A stretch of 20,117 nucleotides of DNA from AP-15 sp045802495 (GTDB lineage: Bacteria > Pseudomonadota > Alphaproteobacteria > ATCC43930 > CGMCC-115725). Every line of letters starts with the position of its first letter. The first letter of the stretch is position 1. This document shows positions 1 through 6,820 of the stretch, piece after piece. Location of the stretch: NCBI GenBank assembly GCA_045802495.1, contig JBJMQW010000411.1, positions 1 to 20,117 on the forward strand, written 5' to 3'. Made by a program: the position numbers and the translations under genes. The notes under the pieces are model-generated. The model was not told the DNA's origin and searched no databases. It worked only from the letters and a program-made list of their open reading frames with translations.

Positions 1-171
1 CAGATGCGTGGGCTACTGGCGGGGAGCCTTCAATCCGCTGACGCCGCCTCACATGGCGGCGGTGGCGGCGAGCACGCGCCAATTCCGCTGCGGCGGTTTG
101 TTGACCGCGTTCGATCCGCCTTGGCGCGATACGAGTTTATGCGCAAAGCGGGCTTGGCTGCGCCCCGATAA
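1..171 (+). CDS. C-terminal end of an unidentified protein (5' truncated by the window edge)
   Basis: Frame 1 is open from the first base to TAA at 169-171 and encodes the last 56 residues of a protein that begins outside the window. The visible part has a glycine-rich linker (GGGGGEH) followed by a basic, probably helical tail containing RRFVDRVRSALARYEF and ending AGLAAPR. High G/C at third codon positions and the natural-looking amphipathic tail favour this frame over the overlapping ORF at 8-214, whose composition is irregular. I do not recognise the family, and no catalytic motif is present in this fragment. The tRNA gene begins 54 bases after the stop. The call is inference from reading-frame quality alone. 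Confidence 0.45.
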   Translation, partial: QMRGLLAGSLQSADAASHGGGGGEHAPIPLRRFVDRVRSALARYEFMRKAGLAAPR

Positions 172-225
172 CGGGATAAAAGACCGGGCCTACGATGACG
201 TTAGACACTCATAACGGGCCCAGTC

Positions 226-300
226 GCCCCGGTAGCTCAGCGGTAGAGCAACCGCTTCGTAAGCGGTAGGTCGTTGGTTCAAATCCGACTCGGGGCACCA
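226..300 (+). tRNA. tRNA-Thr, anticodon CGT (reads ACG), CCA encoded
   Basis: A complete cloverleaf can be drawn. The acceptor stem is GCCCCGG/TCGGGGC with one G-U pair, the D stem is GCTC/GAGC, the anticodon stem is ACCGC/GCGGT around loop TTCGTAA, and the T stem is GTTGG/CCGAC around TTCAAAT. The discriminator base is A and the CCA end is encoded in the DNA. The loop places CGT at positions 34-36, giving a threonine tRNA for ACG codons. A73 and the G1-C72/C2-G71 pairs fit threonine identity. No terminator is obvious directly downstream. Confidence 0.96.
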
Positions 301-383
301 GCAGGTTTTCTACGTAGGAATGGCGCGACGCGCAAATTGACTTATTCTGCCCCCAGGCCCCACGCAGGATGGTGGGACGTCAA

Positions 384-575
384 ATGAGACAATCGACATT
401 ACTCGAAACCATCGCGATGCGGCTGCTCGCGCGGCAAGGGATCGCGGTCATCTGGCAGCTTCATTTGCGAGCCTCCGCGTCTCATCGCAATGGAAATTGG
501 CTCTCGGCCGCAGCTCTGATCGGGATTGCCGACGCCGCCGAGAGGGAGTGGGCGATGCGGGGCGGCTCGCTCTGA
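384..575 (+). CDS. Small hypothetical protein (63 aa)
   Basis: This is a short ORF between the tRNA and the VOC gene. I chose the ATG at 384 because GGTGGGA lies six bases upstream; the ATG at 369 would add five residues and has no clear ribosome-binding site. From about codon 10 onward third positions are mostly G or C, as in neighbouring genes. The protein looks ordinary: an amphipathic N-terminal half (TLLETIAMRLLARQGIAVIW) and a C-terminal SAAALIGIADAAEREW segment. There is no signal peptide, no clear membrane span and no motif that I recognise. The stop is 31 bases before the VOC start, so co-transcription is possible. It could still be a chance ORF. Confidence 0.45.
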   Translation: MRQSTLLETIAMRLLARQGIAVIWQLHLRASASHRNGNWLSAAALIGIADAAEREWAMRGGSL

Positions 576-606
576 CGTGCCGGGCCGCGGGCTATGGAGG
601 GAGGAG

Positions 607-963
607 ATGATCAGAACGACTGGGGTTGATCATGTCGTGCTGCACGTCAGCGACGTCGGGCGCTCGAAGGCGTTCTATACCGATATTCTCGGCATGACGG
701 TATATCGGGAAGATGATGGCCAGGTCTTCATGCATGCCGGACAACAGGGTGTCGCGCTATTCAAAAAGCAGGGGGCAACACAGTTGGCGGCGGGGAATGA
801 TCTGAACCATCTGGCGCTGAATGTGGCGGCAGGAAATTATGAAACGCTGAAAACCGAACTGGAAAAGGCAGGAGTTGCTGTCAGCGGCCGTCCGGGAGAA
901 GAACGTTGCATTTACTTTCGGGACCCTGACGGCCATCGGCTGCAGCTGATCGTACCCTCCTAA
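607..963 (+). CDS. VOC (glyoxalase/bleomycin-resistance/dioxygenase) superfamily protein
   Basis: This 118-residue protein has the length of a single VOC module built from two beta-alpha-beta-beta-beta repeats. The first repeat starts at VDHVVLHVSDVGRSKAFYTDILGM and the second at NHLALNVAAGNYETLKTELEKAGV. It ends with the family signature FRDPDGHRLQLI. The start at 607 is set by a strong GGAGGGAGGAG directly upstream; the longer ORF from 526 has no such site and adds a non-VOC sequence. His9 and His68 sit where metal ligands are expected. The glutamate usual in the final strand (DPDGxxIEL) is Gln113 here, so the standard metal site may be altered. The substrate cannot be inferred. The next gene, a membrane protein, starts 37 bases downstream. 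Confidence 0.85.
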   Translation: MIRTTGVDHVVLHVSDVGRSKAFYTDILGMTVYREDDGQVFMHAGQQGVALFKKQGATQLAAGNDLNHLALNVAAGNYETLKTELEKAGVAVSGRPGEERCIYFRDPDGHRLQLIVPS

Positions 964-1000
964 TACAGCCGCGACGCGCACGCCGAGAAGTTCGCGCAGC

Positions 1001-2083
1001 ATGGAACCCAGTTCCGAGCTGACCCGTACCACGCTCGCGGTCCTCTTTGTCGGCGGACTGATCGGCACTTCTTTCTGGATCTTGTGGCCGTTTCTCCCGG
1101 CGATGATTTGGGCGACTACGCTGGTCGTGGCAACCTGGCCGATCATGCTGCGGGTCCAGCGGCGGCTCTGGAACAAGCGCGGGCTCGCCATAGCGATCAT
1201 GACGATTGCCCTCCTGGTGATCTTCGTGCTGCCGTTCTGGCTCGCCATTGCCACGATCACACAACATTTCGATCAGATCGCCCAATTGGTGACGTCCTTT
1301 GCCAATTTTAAACTCCCGCCGCCGCCGCATTGGTTGTCCGGTCTTCCGTTCTTCGGCCAACAAGCCGCGTTGTTTTGGGCGAATGCCACGACCAGCGGCA
1401 TCGAACCGCTGGTGGCAAAGGCGGCACCTTATGCGGGTGGCGCGGCGGCTTGGTTCGTCAGCGCGCTGGGCGGCTTCGGAATTCTTTTCGTACAATTTGT
1501 CGTGACGGTCGTCATTGCCGTGATCCTTTACGGAAGCGGCGAGCGCGCCGCCAGCCTGGCCCGCCGTTTCGGGCGCCGTTTGGCCGGTGAACGTGGTGAA
1601 CAGTCGATCCTTCTGGCAGGCCAGGCGATTCGCAGCGTCGCCCTCGGTGTAGTTGTGACCGCGGTCGGTCAATCGGTACTTGGTGGTATTGGGCTGGCCT
1701 TGGCTGGTGTGCCTTTCGCCACGGTTTTGATCGCAGTCATGTTCATGCTGTGCATTGCGCAACTCGGACCATTGCCGGTGCTCGTGCCGGCCGTGATCTG
1801 GCTTTACTGGAGTGGCGAATCGCTGTGGGGCACCGTTCTCCTGATCTGGAGCATTCTGCTCAGCACAATGGACAGCGTAGTACGTCCTCTACTCATCAGA
1901 AAGGGAGCGCACCTTCCGGTAGTTTTGCTCCTCTCGGGTGTGATCGGCGGTCTTATTGCTTTTGGCTTGGTCGGCATCTTTCTCGGGCCGGTCGTGCTCG
2001 CGGTGGGCTATACCCTCCTCCTATCGTGGTTGGCCGAGGTCGATACCCGCGACGAAGAACTCCCGCTGCGACGCCGCAGATAG
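1001..2083 (+). CDS. AI-2E transporter (PerM/YdiK) family membrane protein
   Basis: This is a 360-residue polytopic inner-membrane protein. An N-terminal hydrophobic pair (TLAVLFVGGLIGTSFWILWPFL and MIWATTLVVATWPIML) is followed by a third span around residues 65-88. Then come a soluble or amphipathic region (about 90-150) and several C-terminal spans including PLLIRKGAHLPVVLLLSGVIGGLIAFGLVGIFLGPVVLAV. The C-terminal block V-R-P-L-L-I followed by G-x-x-G-G-x-x-x-F-G-x-x-G-x-F-x-G-P is characteristic of the AI-2E exporter/PerM family. Length matches the family (about 340-380). Substrates of most members are unknown; the autoinducer-2 label comes from E. coli TqsA and should not be read as function here. 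The start has only a weak GAGAAG upstream. Confidence 0.88.
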   Translation: MEPSSELTRTTLAVLFVGGLIGTSFWILWPFLPAMIWATTLVVATWPIMLRVQRRLWNKRGLAIAIMTIALLVIFVLPFWLAIATITQHFDQIAQLVTSFANFKLPPPPHWLSGLPFFGQQAALFWANATTSGIEPLVAKAAPYAGGAAAWFVSALGGFGILFVQFVVTVVIAVILYGSGERAASLARRFGRRLAGERGEQSILLAGQAIRSVALGVVVTAVGQSVLGGIGLALAGVPFATVLIAVMFMLCIAQLGPLPVLVPAVIWLYWSGESLWGTVLLIWSILLSTMDSVVRPLLIRKGAHLPVVLLLSGVIGGLIAFGLVGIFLGPVVLAVGYTLLLSWLAEVDTRDEELPLRRRR

Positions 2084-2223
2084 TGCGCCGGCGCAGTCTT
2101 GCCGCGCCGCGGCCCGCGTGCTAAGTGAGATCGTCCTGCCACCCTTCCTCAGAGAATCAATCTGAAAGCCGTGCCCGTGATCTGATTGGCGATTGCTTCG
2201 CCGCGCTCACCATGGAGTCTGTG

Positions 2224-2646
2224 ATGTCCTCTGGGTTTCGGACACTCTGCCGCCTCTTGCTGTTACTGTCGGTCGTCGCCTCCGCGGCGGGGGCGAACGG
2301 GCAGACAGCGCCGAACACGGCAAAACCCGACATTCCTCACTTCCTGGTTTACTTTGACGAGTTCAGTGCGAACCTTTCCGGCGAGGCGAAGGCTGTCATA
2401 GCCGATGCGGCGAAACAGGCGCGCGAAGCGGGCGCCAAGGGTATCGTCGTCCAGGCGCGCGCAAGCGCGACCGGGAAAGCTGAAACAAACAAATATCTTG
2501 CGCAGACGCGCAGCTCGATCGTGACCGATCAGCTTGAAGAGGACGGCATAACGCGAACGATGATTCGACAGGAGCCGATCGGCCAGACAGGGTCAAGCGA
2601 TCCCACGGCCTACAATCGCCGAGTCGACATTATTTTGGAGCGCTGA
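2224..2646 (+). CDS. Exported OmpA-like (C-terminal domain) protein
   Basis: The protein has 140 residues. I chose the ATG at 2224 because GGAG lies six bases upstream; the ATG at 2212 would add four residues. Residues 1-26 form a signal peptide with an Arg-containing N-region, the hydrophobic core LLLLLSVVASAAG and probable cleavage near ANG/QT. Residues 37-140 resemble the OmpA/MotB/Pal fold: FLVYFDEFSANLSGEA at the start, NKYLAQTRSSIVTDQL in the middle and NRRVDIILE at the end. The Asp that binds diaminopimelate in the usual GHTDxxG motif is replaced (ARASATG, Ser81), while the partner Arg96 is kept. Peptidoglycan binding may therefore be weak or lost. It is probably periplasmic. The following gene is convergent, 59 bases away. 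Confidence 0.75.
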   Translation: MSSGFRTLCRLLLLLSVVASAAGANGQTAPNTAKPDIPHFLVYFDEFSANLSGEAKAVIADAAKQAREAGAKGIVVQARASATGKAETNKYLAQTRSSIVTDQLEEDGITRTMIRQEPIGQTGSSDPTAYNRRVDIILER

Positions 2647-2705
2647 CCGATCGACCTCCAGAGACGGAAGGGTCCCGGGCGATGGGTGCGGTCGGGCGGC
2701 ACCGC

Positions 2706-3725
2706 CTACCCGGCCGGTTTCTCGATATGTCCGCCGAACTCGTAGCGCATCGCGGACAGTATCTTGTTGGCGAAGTCAGCCTCACCGCGCGAGCTGAAGC
2801 GATCGTAAAGCGCTGCCGATAAAACGTGCGCCGGCACGGCCTCGTCGATTGCCGCTTTGATTGTCCAACGTCCTTCTCCCGAATCAGACACCCGACCGGC
2901 GAAGCCGGCCAGCTCGGGATCCTTGGTAAAGGCGCTGGCTGTCAGGTCGAGAAGCCAAGAGGCGATTACGCTGCCGCGCCGCCACAGCTCCGCAATGTCG
3001 GGCAAATTGAGATCGTACTGGTAATGCTCGGGATCGCGCAATGGCGTGGTTTCGGCATCGACCGTGTGGGTCTGCTTCCCGACATTTGCCGAGCGCAGAA
3101 TCCCCAACCCTTCGGCATAAGCGGCCATGATGCCGTATTCGATCCCGTTGTGGACCATCTTGACAAAATGGCCGGCGCCGTTCGGCCCGCAATGCAGATA
3201 ACCCTGCTCGGCGGTGCTGGGAGCCAATTTGTCGCGGCCGGGGGTAGAGGGTATGTCGCCCCTGCCCGGCGCCAGCACCGAGAAAATTGGGTCAAGGCTA
3301 GCGACAACCGGCTTCTCGCCGCCGATCATCATGCAATAACCTCGTTCCAGCCCCCATACGCCGCCGCTTGTCCCGACATCGACATAATGGATCCGTTTCG
3401 CCGACAGTTCTTTGGCGCGTCGGATATCGTCGATGTAGTAGGAATTCCCGCCGTCGATCAGAATATCGTCGGGTTCGAGAGCGGGCAGCAGGTCGCTGAT
3501 CGTGTGGTCTACGGCGGCGGCCGGCACCATTAGCCAGACCGCGCGCGGCTTTTCCAGCTTTCTGACAAGGTCGGCGAGCGAGGCAGCGCCGATGGCGCGC
3601 TCTGCGGTCATTTCGGCAACCGCTTGCGGCGACATGTCAAAGACGACGCAATCGTGGCCCCCTTTGAGAAGCCGCCGCACCATATTGGCGCCCATGCGGC
3701 CGAGGCCGACCATTCCGAGTTGCAT
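2706..3725 (-). CDS. gnd: 6-phosphogluconate dehydrogenase, decarboxylating, short (GndA/YqeC) type
   Basis: It oxidises and decarboxylates 6-phosphogluconate to ribulose 5-phosphate in the oxidative pentose-phosphate or Entner-Doudoroff branch, in the cytosol. The 339 residues match the short form of the family; the long form has about 470. The Rossmann motif GLGRMG is at 7-12, and Asp30 ends beta-2 where NADP enzymes carry an N-R-T type pocket, suggesting NAD+ preference (inference). The substrate loop GTSGGVWGLERGYCMMIGG (118-136) and the catalytic helix GHFVKMVHNGIEYGIM with Lys189 and Asn193 are intact. GGGAG lies seven bases before the ATG. It is the last gene of the operon, 24 bases after the HAD gene. 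Confidence 0.93.
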   Translation of the reverse strand: MQLGMVGLGRMGANMVRRLLKGGHDCVVFDMSPQAVAEMTAERAIGAASLADLVRKLEKPRAVWLMVPAAAVDHTISDLLPALEPDDILIDGGNSYYIDDIRRAKELSAKRIHYVDVGTSGGVWGLERGYCMMIGGEKPVVASLDPIFSVLAPGRGDIPSTPGRDKLAPSTAEQGYLHCGPNGAGHFVKMVHNGIEYGIMAAYAEGLGILRSANVGKQTHTVDAETTPLRDPEHYQYDLNLPDIAELWRRGSVIASWLLDLTASAFTKDPELAGFAGRVSDSGEGRWTIKAAIDEAVPAHVLSAALYDRFSSRGEADFANKILSAMRYEFGGHIEKPAG

Positions 3726-3749
3726 CAGAGGCTCCCTTTCTAAAAATCG

Positions 3750-4430
3750 TTACTGGGACTGCTTGACCAACGTAGGAAAATCATAGGCGAGAAGGTCGCC
3801 AATGCGCTCTACAATAAGGTCCGGTGTCGGCAGCGAAGCGACGACATCCCTATCATTGGCGTATTGACCCTGGCGAGGCAATACGGTCGTGACGCGGTCG
3901 CCCCAGACCTTCTTGACCGACGCCAGAATCCGCGGCTTGTCGTCGACCAGAATATAATGGCGCGCGGGATAGCGTCGCTCGACATCTTCGAGCTCCTCCT
4001 CCTTGTGGATATAGATCAGCACATTGCCTTCTACCGCCTCGGCGATCCCCGACCGTTCGACCTTGCGCGGCTGAAAAACAACGTCGCCGTCGGAAAGCAC
4101 GACGGTGGGCGCCCAACCGCGAAAGCGCTCGAGCACGTCGAGTGCCCCCGGATAGAGACGATTGGCGAACGGATAGTCCACGAGGTAGGAAGACATAGAC
4201 AACAGGTGAATGTCACGCGGGTGCTCGACCCGGTAGCGCTGCAACGCGCCGAGGTAGTCACGGTAGCCCAATTCGCTGAACAGCTGCTCGAGAATGGCCC
4301 AGTAGCGGTCGCGGCATGCGGCCCCGAATTCGTGTTCCAGATGTCGCTTCAGATCGGCCTGGATGTGGTCGTTGTCGAGCAAAGTATTGTCCACATCGAC
4401 CAGGAAAACGGCCGTATCGGGGGGTCTCAT
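3750..4430 (-). CDS. HAD-superfamily hydrolase
   Basis: This 226-residue cytosolic protein has all four HAD motifs. Motif I is DVDNT, with nucleophile Asp12 and acid/base Asp14. Motif II is VLSDGD. Motif III is probably the lysine of QPRKVERSG, and motif IV is YILVDDKP. The helical cap lies between motif I and II (about residues 20-90, rich in charged and aromatic residues), as in subclass I phosphatases. The substrate is unknown; its place between a histidine phosphatase and 6-phosphogluconate dehydrogenase makes a sugar phosphate or phosphoglycolate-like substrate plausible, but that is inference. It is the third gene of a four-gene operon, 31 bases after the upstream gene. GAGAGGC lies just before the ATG. 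Confidence 0.85.
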   Translation of the reverse strand: MRPPDTAVFLVDVDNTLLDNDHIQADLKRHLEHEFGAACRDRYWAILEQLFSELGYRDYLGALQRYRVEHPRDIHLLSMSSYLVDYPFANRLYPGALDVLERFRGWAPTVVLSDGDVVFQPRKVERSGIAEAVEGNVLIYIHKEEELEDVERRYPARHYILVDDKPRILASVKKVWGDRVTTVLPRQGQYANDRDVVASLPTPDLIVERIGDLLAYDFPTLVKQSQ

Positions 4431-4461
4431 TAGGCAGCCTCTCTCAGTTTGGTCGATGCGT

Positions 4462-5070
4462 TCATCGTCTCGACATGACCGCGACCTGGTGCGTCTCGTT
4501 CCACAGCCGTATCACCGGTTCGGCGAGGGTATGTTCATAGCCGAGCTCGCCGAGGCTCGCGGTGCCCAGCAGGAAGTAACGACCGGCCGCTGCTTCGAGA
4601 CCCAACCAGCGCGCGGCAAGCACCCGCAGAAAGTGGGCGCTCGAGAATACGGCCAGGTTTCCCTCGAGGGCCCGCGCCCGGCCGATGACCCGGTCGGCTC
4701 GGACGCCCACCTCATTCGCGGTTTCTCCGCCCGGGCAACCGTCGCGGAACAATTGCCAATCCGGGCGCTCCACGTGGATCTCGGCGGTGCGGCGACCTTC
4801 ATATTGGCCATAATCCCATTCGGCCAGATCGGGATCGACCTCGGCGACATCGCCAAAGCCGGCGAGTTCGGCAGTCCGCTGCGCGCGCTGCGAAGGACTG
4901 GTCAATACCTTAGCCAAGTGCGGTCGGCCCAACCGCTCTCCGAGAGCGCGGGCCTGCCGTTCGCCGTGTTCGGTTAGCGGCAGGTCGGTGCGGCCGGTAT
5001 GCTGCCGGGACAAGGTCCAGGCGGTTTCACCGTGCCTCGCTAAATAGACTACGGGGAGCGCTTCAGTCAC
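4462..5070 (-). CDS. Histidine phosphatase family protein (phosphoglycerate mutase/GpmB-like)
   Basis: The 202-residue protein has the branch-1 histidine phosphatase signature ARHGET with phospho-acceptor His13. It also has TSPSQRAQRTAEL with a phosphate-contacting Arg, the acid/base Glu84 in DLAEWDYGQYEG, and the second catalytic His146 in FSSAHFLRVLAARWLG. The gene starts with GTG at 5070, supported by AGGAGA about five bases upstream. Length and motif spacing match GpmB/CobC-type phosphatases more closely than the roughly 230-250 residue cofactor-dependent mutase. It could be a sugar-phosphate phosphatase, an alpha-ribazole phosphatase or a mutase, and the sequence alone does not decide. 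No cobalamin genes are nearby. It is the second gene of the operon, 27 bases after the membrane-protein gene. Confidence 0.88.
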   Translation of the reverse strand: MTEALPVVYLARHGETAWTLSRQHTGRTDLPLTEHGERQARALGERLGRPHLAKVLTSPSQRAQRTAELAGFGDVAEVDPDLAEWDYGQYEGRRTAEIHVERPDWQLFRDGCPGGETANEVGVRADRVIGRARALEGNLAVFSSAHFLRVLAARWLGLEAAAGRYFLLGTASLGELGYEHTLAEPVIRLWNETHQVAVMSRR

Positions 5071-5097
5071 GGCTTTCTCCTGGCAGAGATGGCAGCC

Positions 5098-6108
5098 TCA
5101 GATGATGGTTTTCTTCCAAGGCAATTTACTCCCATTCGCGAGCGGCGTGATACGCCGCCACAGCCGCTTTCCTTCGACCAGTTGCCAAACGCCGAGCGCG
5201 GGCAATCCGATCACCAGGTCCCGCGCCCTTTTCAACAATGATATGGCGAGCGCCATCTCGGGAGTGAGGCCCAACGCGGCTCCGATCAAGATATAAGCGC
5301 CTTCCTGAACACCGACCGCGTTGGGGATCGCAAAAGCAACCGTCCGGATAGCGTAGAGCAGGCTCTCAATTACCAATACGTTTCCAAAGCCGAGCGGAGC
5401 GTTCGCGAAGCGAAGCGCGGCCCACACTTCGACCCCGTTCAATATCCAGCATGCTAGGTGCAAGACAAATCCGCCCCACAGCCCGGTTTGACGCTGATAG
5501 ATCCGCGCCAGAGCGGCATGGAGCGCCGCTGCGCCGGCGGCCGTGCGCTCCGCCCAACCGCGCCCGAGAAGGCGCGCAAACCGGTCGAACACCTCGAACC
5601 CATGGCGCTGAAGGACGACAAAGGCGACGGCGAACAGGCCGGTCGCAGTCACGCCGATACCAACAGGAAGCGCCACCGGCGCCGCGGGGCGTAAATGGAT
5701 AAGCAAGGCGAGGCCCATCGCCATGTAGCCAATCTTGGCGAGGAACTCCAGGGTGAGGTCGACCATCGTGCTTGCGGCGGCGACCGTCACCGGCACGCCG
5801 GCGAGGGCCACGACTCGGGCCCCGAGGACGCAGCCGCCCATTTGAGAAAGCGGCAGCACTTCGGACCCGGCATCGCGTATCAAGCGTCCCCACACGAACA
5901 CCCAAAATGGCTTACCCGGCACTAGGAGTCGCCAAGCAACTCCTTCAATCGACATCGCCGCAACGTGAATGATGCAAATCGCAGCGAAGCCCCCCCACCC
6001 GATCGCCCGCAGCGACTGCATCACGTTGCCCGCACCGAAATAACCGACGAGCGCTCCGATCACCGCCACTCCGGCGAGCACGGCAACGAGCGGAAGGGCG
6101 GCCCTCAT
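5098..6108 (-). CDS. HpnL-like / lysylphosphatidylglycerol synthase-domain integral membrane protein
   Basis: This 336-residue membrane protein belongs to the UPF0104/LPG-synthase transmembrane family. Successive hydrophobic segments include ALPLVAVLAGVAVIGALVGYF at the N-terminus, a span near IGYMAMGLALLIHL and a C-terminal group. The conserved block IPNAVGVQEGAYILIGAALGL matches the P-x-x-x-G-x-x-EG signature. It resembles HpnL, linked to hopanoid biosynthesis loci in alphaproteobacteria, but no hopanoid gene is seen here, so function remains open. The catalytic aminoacyl-transfer domain of MprF is absent. I chose the ATG at 6108 (GGGGTGG upstream); the TTG at 6141 would add 11 non-hydrophobic residues. 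It is the first gene of the four-gene operon. Confidence 0.82.
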   Translation of the reverse strand: MRAALPLVAVLAGVAVIGALVGYFGAGNVMQSLRAIGWGGFAAICIIHVAAMSIEGVAWRLLVPGKPFWVFVWGRLIRDAGSEVLPLSQMGGCVLGARVVALAGVPVTVAAASTMVDLTLEFLAKIGYMAMGLALLIHLRPAAPVALPVGIGVTATGLFAVAFVVLQRHGFEVFDRFARLLGRGWAERTAAGAAALHAALARIYQRQTGLWGGFVLHLACWILNGVEVWAALRFANAPLGFGNVLVIESLLYAIRTVAFAIPNAVGVQEGAYILIGAALGLTPEMALAISLLKRARDLVIGLPALGVWQLVEGKRLWRRITPLANGSKLPWKKTII

Positions 6109-6328
6109 GGCCACCCCGCAGGGAAACAGGCAGCAAGGCAAGGGTCGGGACCGGCGAGGCGCACGGGTTCAGGCGAGGCTAGCGCGGCGAAGAGTGTGGG
6201 CGGAGCGGCATCCGAAGTCCCGGCGGTGGGGCCAAGCAGGCCGATGCCGAGGAACCGCTCGTCACCCGGGCCATGTTGGAAGCATCCTGCAGGCATTCAT
6301 ATTACGGTCTGGGGCTGCCGCACCGCCA
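6109..6328 (-). other. Intergenic stretch upstream of the HpnL-like operon, no confident gene
   Basis: This stretch separates the acyltransferase-like remnant from the operon. A 63-codon minus-strand ORF (6105-6296) ends with a TGA that overlaps the ATG at 6108 by four bases (ATGA), a layout typical of coupled genes. Its translation is proline- and alanine-rich with no recognisable motif and no ribosome-binding site, so I do not call it a gene. I could not pick out a convincing promoter for the operon. Confidence 0.4.
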
Positions 6329-6753
6329 TCAGGACTGGGGCGTTTCGGGCCGGATGCGCAAAGAACGACCGACCGTCAGCACATGCTCGGGAATGCGTGG
6401 GCGAAGCATCTCGACTTTCTCCGTGAGCCAATCTCCGAGAGCATGCCGGCCGAACATTGACATGTCCAAGCGGTAGCGGTGGGTCTGCACCAGCTCTCCC
6501 CCAAATTTGCGTAAAAAAGGTGGGCCCCGCCAAGGTTGTATTTGGCCAGCTCTCGCGGCATCCCCACTCGATCGCACGCCAGTGAAGCAAATCGTTGGGT
6601 CGAAGTCGAAGCGCGCTCTCGAAAAGCCGGCTCCAAGAAGAATTCAGGAGCGGTATAGTGCGAGGGATAGTCCGAATCCGCGAGAAAAGCTCGCCACCTT
6701 CCTCTAATAGCGTCACTAGGAAGGTATTCACGATGCCGCTCCGCCCTGATACC
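6329..6753 (-). pseudogene. Frameshifted remnant resembling a FemAB/GNAT-type acyltransferase
   Basis: No single frame is convincing, but protein-like pieces lie in order on the minus strand. From about 6732 one frame gives REYLPSDAIRGRWRAFLADS, continuing YPSHYTAPEFFLEPAF. This resembles the start of FemAB/GNAT-type transferases (a W-x-x-F-x-x-x-x-P region followed by F-H/T-x-P-E-W/F). Further on, the same frame has MPRELAKYNLGGAHLFYA. A neighbouring frame then gives KFGGELVQTHRYRLDMSMFG and runs to a stop at 6329, echoing the fK-x-x-F-G-G-E region at the end of that family. The switch lies near T- and G-runs around 6515-6545. The total is about 140 codons against roughly 330 for the family, so internal sequence is also missing. 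Family assignment is tentative. Confidence 0.45.
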
Positions 6754-6820
6754 TCAGCCGAACTGCCAGCGCTCGGCGAGTCTCGACTCCCGGGGCGCGA
6801 TTGCCGAAACAAGGGCGCTC

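Noticed and set aside
8..214. 68-codon plus-strand ORF at the window start
   Set aside because: It overlaps the better-looking frame-1 C-terminus (1-171), and its composition (W, P, C scatter) is not protein-like.
881..1762. 293-codon minus-strand ORF
   Set aside because: It is antisense to the VOC and AI-2E genes. The translation is rich in R, D, H and Q with no fold-like pattern, typical of a shadow frame.
2172..2215. GATTGCTTCGCCGCGCTCAC before the OmpA-like gene, resembling a dispersed alphaproteobacterial repeat
   Set aside because: Only one short degenerate stretch is present, with no partner in the window, so it cannot be supported as a repeat.
6105..6296. 63-codon ORF overlapping the HpnL-like gene start by four bases
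   Set aside because: The ATGA overlap is suggestive, but the product is low-complexity Pro/Ala/Gly, has no SD and no recognisable motif. A neighbouring frame reads about as well.
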